Source: UBA7887 sp964408735
GTDB lineage: Bacteria > Pseudomonadota > Alphaproteobacteria > UBA7887
Length of the DNA: 34,096 bases
Direction of reading: 5' to 3'
Assembly (NCBI GenBank): GCA_964408735.1
Contig: CAYPAX010000046.1
Location: 1 to 34,096 of the forward strand
The position numbers and the translations under genes are program-made. Position 1 is the first letter of the stretch, and each line of letters starts with the position of its first letter. Below, piece by piece: positions 32,301 to 34,096 of this stretch. The notes beneath the pieces are model-generated. The model did not search any database. It worked only from the letters and a program-made list of their open reading frames with translations, and was not told where the DNA came from.

Positions 32301-32490
32301 CGAGGTCGTGGTGGCCGAGCTCGGCAGCGATTCCACCGTCAGCGATGGCAGCGGCATTGCGCATCTTGTCTCGCCCAAGCGCAGGGCGGGCAGCGGCGAA
32401 TGGTTCCGCCTGACCATCACCGGTGTCAGCGCGGCCAACGGCACCTACGACGGCGGCTCATCGACGCACAACACCCCGGCCGTGCCGTGA
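29326..32490 (+). CDS. Secreted multidomain purple-acid-phosphatase-like metallophosphoesterase
   Basis: Signal peptide 1-23 (cleavage after AEA); a FnIII-like PAP N-domain (24-115); and a metallophosphoesterase (121-430) with the full purple acid phosphatase ligand set: D128 (GDSG), D160 and Y163 (GDNAYS), N194 and H195 (GNHD), H272 (WHHPPY), H312 and H314 (GHSHSYER). Then an Ig-like segment (about 435-550), a DNRLRE/CBM96-like domain (about 555-730), a FnIII domain (about 735-830) and two related C-terminal Ig modules (about 835-935 and 945-1050) joined by an eight-proline linker. At 1054 residues it is far longer than simple PAPs. It probably cleaves extracellular phosphate esters while attached to surfaces or polymers. 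GGGAG before ATG 29326 supports the start. It overlaps the TPR gene as GTGA. Confidence 0.9.
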   Translation: MGLRRFALCALISTALLAGMAEAQTVTRGPYIQQMGHDSAILRWRTDSAEDALVRFGTSADALDFSESSGAVGTDHEVLLPGLDPETRYYYEIGTTTVALAGGDEAHSFVTSPLPGTPEPMRIWVIGDSGTANANAAAVRDAFMAFSGARDPDLWLMLGDNAYSTGTDSEYQAAVFDMYPTLLRRVPLWSTMGNHDGANRSTYLDIFSLPSGGEIGGDASGSELYYSFDHGNVHFVCLDSHYSSRAIGAAMLTWLEGDLLGNTSEWVIAFWHHPPYTKGSHDSDTEYRLVDMRENAVPLLEDYGVDLVLSGHSHSYERSMLIDGHHDVSSTWNAGTMALDDGYGRPGVDGPYEKLNGDGWAYEGAVFAVAGSSGKISGGSLDHPAMKVSLNALGSMVLDIHGQRLEARFLDESGAVRDWFTLENGADITAPAIISATAESDTSVAVLFAEDLDSFSATDESNYLIDNGVTVLGASLDGDGRTVHLTTTPIASGIEHWVSADTVEDLANNAMVYDEAEFAFVAIATMAFQDGVAPTPAYDGTADATLSQNSPTSNTGTAAMLYVDGDDPGGTGNDKSILLAWDISAVPAGAIVEAATITLEVENPSGNIYSAYQVLQDWYEVEATWQEHASGAAWGVPGAAGAGDRGTTVVAEVAGSSLGSLEVPLNEAGLAMVQDWLDGVAANHGIIIAKTTNSDGLDMDSREALAANVRPRLAITYSMLPGPGDSEPPSVPQDLAATAVDHGSVSLAWTASSDNVGVEGYRVFRDGNELVPPATTTSVTDSGVTAGTTHSYTVVAYDAAGNVSAASAALDVPVPPAPVASVAVSDIAMGLRTIGRKHRAGVADIIVVDEGGTPLANATVSGDWSGLVTRSVSGLTDGNGILSVSSSKVSQNASGEFRFTVTDVSAAGRSYDPGDNMETSDCITTAGAACGAPPPPPPPPGEPVVLTLGTVDMALVQSRKHWRGSADVAVLGDDIALAGATVTGDWQLMGPGEVVVAELGSDSTVSDGSGIAHLVSPKRRAGSGEWFRLTITGVSAANGTYDGGSSTHNTPAVP

Positions 32491-33293
32491 TCCGAGGCGC
32501 GCTGGCGGCGCTCGTCGCCGCTTGCGTGGCAACGGCCGCGATGGCCCATTCCGATCTGGACGAGCAGATCGCCCGCGCCGATGCCAAGCTGCAAGCCACA
32601 CCCGATGCCGCCGCCTATCTCGAGCGCGGCAGCCTGCACCGCCGCCATGGCGACTGGCCGCAGGCGCTGTCCGACCTGCACCTGGCCCTGGCGCAGGACC
32701 CCGAGTTTGCCGCCGCCCGTCTCGAGCTCGGCCTTGCCTGGCTCGAACAGGGCCGCGCGGACGTCGCCGAGCCCTGGCTCGCCGCCTATGTCGCGGCCCG
32801 CCCGGAAGACGGCTTCGGCCACCGCGCCATGGCCCGGGCTCAGGCCGCGCTGGGGCAGCCTCTTGCAGCCGCTGAGGCGCTCGACCGCGCCATCGCCCGT
32901 CTCGACCCGCCATCGCCCGACGACTTTCTTTGGCGCGCCGAGTTGCTCGCCAACGCCGACAAAACCGCGCGCGCCCTGAGCGGTCTTCAGGACGGCCTCG
33001 ACCGCCTCGGCACCTTGGCGACCCTGGTCGAAGCGGCCATCGGCATCGAGATGGCGCGCGGCGCGCCCGACGCGGCGTTGGTCTGGTTCATGAAATTGCC
33101 CGAGCGCCAGCGCCACCGCCCGGCCTGGCGCTTGCGCGGCGGCGACCTGCACGAAGCTGCCGGCGACGAGAGGGCGGCGCAGGCGGCCTGGCAGCAGGGC
33201 CTCGACGGGCTCCTGGCCTTGCCGCCGCAAAGGCGCCGCAGCCCGGCCATGGCAACGCTCGAGGCGACACTGCGCGAACGCCTGCTACGATAG
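32487..33293 (+). CDS. Secreted TPR-repeat protein
   Basis: A 268-residue protein starting with GTG that overlaps the stop of the phosphatase gene (GTGA), so the two are likely coupled. Signal peptide about 1-20 (cleavage after AMA, before HSDLDE). The rest is built of tetratricopeptide-type helix pairs, for example AYLERGSLHRRHGDWPQALSDLHLALAQDP, AARLELGLAWLEQGRADVAEPWL and HRAMARAQAALGQPLAAAEALDRAIA. It is probably a periplasmic scaffold or partner for the phosphatase. No enzymatic motif is visible. Confidence 0.82.
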   Translation: MIRGALAALVAACVATAAMAHSDLDEQIARADAKLQATPDAAAYLERGSLHRRHGDWPQALSDLHLALAQDPEFAAARLELGLAWLEQGRADVAEPWLAAYVAARPEDGFGHRAMARAQAALGQPLAAAEALDRAIARLDPPSPDDFLWRAELLANADKTARALSGLQDGLDRLGTLATLVEAAIGIEMARGAPDAALVWFMKLPERQRHRPAWRLRGGDLHEAAGDERAAQAAWQQGLDGLLALPPQRRRSPAMATLEATLRERLLR

Positions 33294-33296
33294 CGC

Positions 33297-33935
33297 ATGA
33301 ACGGGATATCCGAGATCTGGCCCGCGCTGCTGCTGGCACCGGCCGCGGGCCTCGCTGCCGCGGTCGTGGCCGAGAAGCTGGTCGGCGGCGAGCGCCAGCC
33401 AGTGGCGCTGGGCCTGCTCGCCCTGGCGGCCTTAGGTGTGGCGCTGTGGGCCGCCGGCGAGACCGCTGGCACCGTGCTGTGGGCGAGCTGCGGCCTCGGC
33501 TGGACCCTGTTGGCCTTGGCCGAAGCCGACCGCCGCGCCATGCTGCTGCCCGACGCGCTCACCTTGCCGCTCGTCGCGGCCGGTCTCGGTGTCGCCTGGG
33601 GCCTGTTTCCCGATCGTCTGCTCGACCACGCCATCGGCGCCATTGTCGGCTACGGCGCGCTTGCCGGCATCGCCTGGCTCTATGCCCGCACCCGCGGCCG
33701 CGAGGGCTTGGGGCTCGGCGATGCGAAGCTGCTGGCGGCGGCCGGCGCCTGGCTCGGCTGGCAGGCGCTGGCCGGCGTCGTAGTGGTCGGCGCCGCCGCA
33801 GCCTTGGCGGTGACGGTGGCCCGCGGCGTCCTGCGCGGCCACCTCGGCGGCACGGATGCCATCGCCTTCGGGCCCTTCCTGGCACTCGGGCTTTGGCTAT
33901 CGTGGCTCTATGGTCCCGTTACATTTGCCTGGTAA
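33297..33935 (+). CDS. Minimal A24 prepilin peptidase
   Basis: This 212-residue polytopic aspartyl protease has both catalytic aspartates: D78 in EADRRAMLLPDALTLPL and D142 in the GxGD motif GLGLGDAKLLAAAGAWLG; AFGPFLALG follows at the C-terminus. About six hydrophobic segments are present. It lacks the N-terminal cytoplasmic methyltransferase domain with CxxC pairs found in PilD, so it probably cleaves leaders without N-methylation, or it is a CpaA/GspO-like reduced form. It starts 3 nt after the TPR gene. It could process the Flp prepilins encoded at 16104 and 16710, but it lies in another operon, so this is inference. Confidence 0.88.
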   Translation: MNGISEIWPALLLAPAAGLAAAVVAEKLVGGERQPVALGLLALAALGVALWAAGETAGTVLWASCGLGWTLLALAEADRRAMLLPDALTLPLVAAGLGVAWGLFPDRLLDHAIGAIVGYGALAGIAWLYARTRGREGLGLGDAKLLAAAGAWLGWQALAGVVVVGAAAALAVTVARGVLRGHLGGTDAIAFGPFLALGLWLSWLYGPVTFAW

Positions 33936-33984
33936 GGCTGCAATTGGTGTTAGAGCGCTTCATGGTTAGGGGGAATCGGTTTGA

Positions 33985-34079
33985 TGGCCCAAGGTGGCTT
34001 TTCGGGTAGGAACGACGCGCTGGGCGATGCGGGGCATCGTTCAAGCGACGCGACGCATCCGAAAAGCCTCATTGGGCCA
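33985..34079. repeat. Long imperfect inverted repeat at the window end
   Basis: A 21-nt arm at 33985-34005 and its mirror at 34059-34079 match at 18 of 21 positions (8 perfect, 3 mismatched, 10 perfect). Inside lies a second hairpin, CGATGC/GCATCG, around 34025-34039. It could be a dispersed palindromic repeat, a small structured RNA or a terminator of the upstream operon; no clear U-tract is visible. Confidence 0.5.
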
Positions 34080-34096
34080 CCGCAGGCCGGCCTCAG

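Noticed and set aside
1..34096. CRISPR arrays, tRNA or rRNA genes, prophage
   Set aside because: No regularly spaced direct repeats, no tRNA-like T-loop with matching arms and no phage structural genes were seen by eye; covariance searches were not possible.

Overview
The window is GC-rich, densely packed bacterial chromosome and reads as an alphaproteobacterium, probably Rhodospirillales-like (inferred from protein style; no rRNA marker is present). Genes are tightly arranged with many ATGA/GTGA start-stop overlaps. One 100-N assembly gap (7493-7592) indicates a draft or metagenome assembly. No tRNA, rRNA, CRISPR array, transposase or phage gene was seen.

Left part (1-7630, all minus strand): nrdB and nrdA encode a class Ia-type ribonucleotide reductase. 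Upstream of nrdA lie two perfect DnaA boxes and a good NrdR-box match. A five-gene ABC importer of the branched-chain amino acid/urea/amide type follows (binding protein, two permeases, two ATPases). The assembly gap interrupts the Tat signal peptide of the binding protein.

Centre-left (7750-16088, plus strand): seven tightly linked genes encode a CHASE4-like/PAS histidine kinase, a FixJ-type regulator, a DPM1-like glycosyltransferase, a flippase-like membrane protein, a sugar-kinase-like fusion protein, a nucleotidyltransferase and a GT-C-like integral membrane protein. Together they look like a regulated pathway that activates a sugar or small alcohol, attaches it to a polyprenyl carrier, moves it across the membrane and transfers it outside. 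This is the best candidate here for an undescribed system.

Centre (16053-21318): two tandemly duplicated Flp pilin genes (minus strand) each keep their own promoter, leader of about 220 nt and terminator. They are followed by a GGDEF-EAL protein preceded by a perfect 12-bp inverted repeat, a HerA-like ATPase and a DUF454 membrane protein.

Right part (21315-34096): a persulfide dioxygenase-rhodanese fusion; a one-chain fusion of a UroD/MtaA-type methyltransferase with a corrinoid-binding protein; a class III cyclase with an internally duplicated FlgO-like/TPR half; a REP-like inverted doublet; a small glycosyltransferase and a GST; then a plus-strand cluster of a secreted multidomain purple-acid-phosphatase-like protein, a secreted TPR protein and a minimal prepilin peptidase. 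The window ends in a long inverted repeat.
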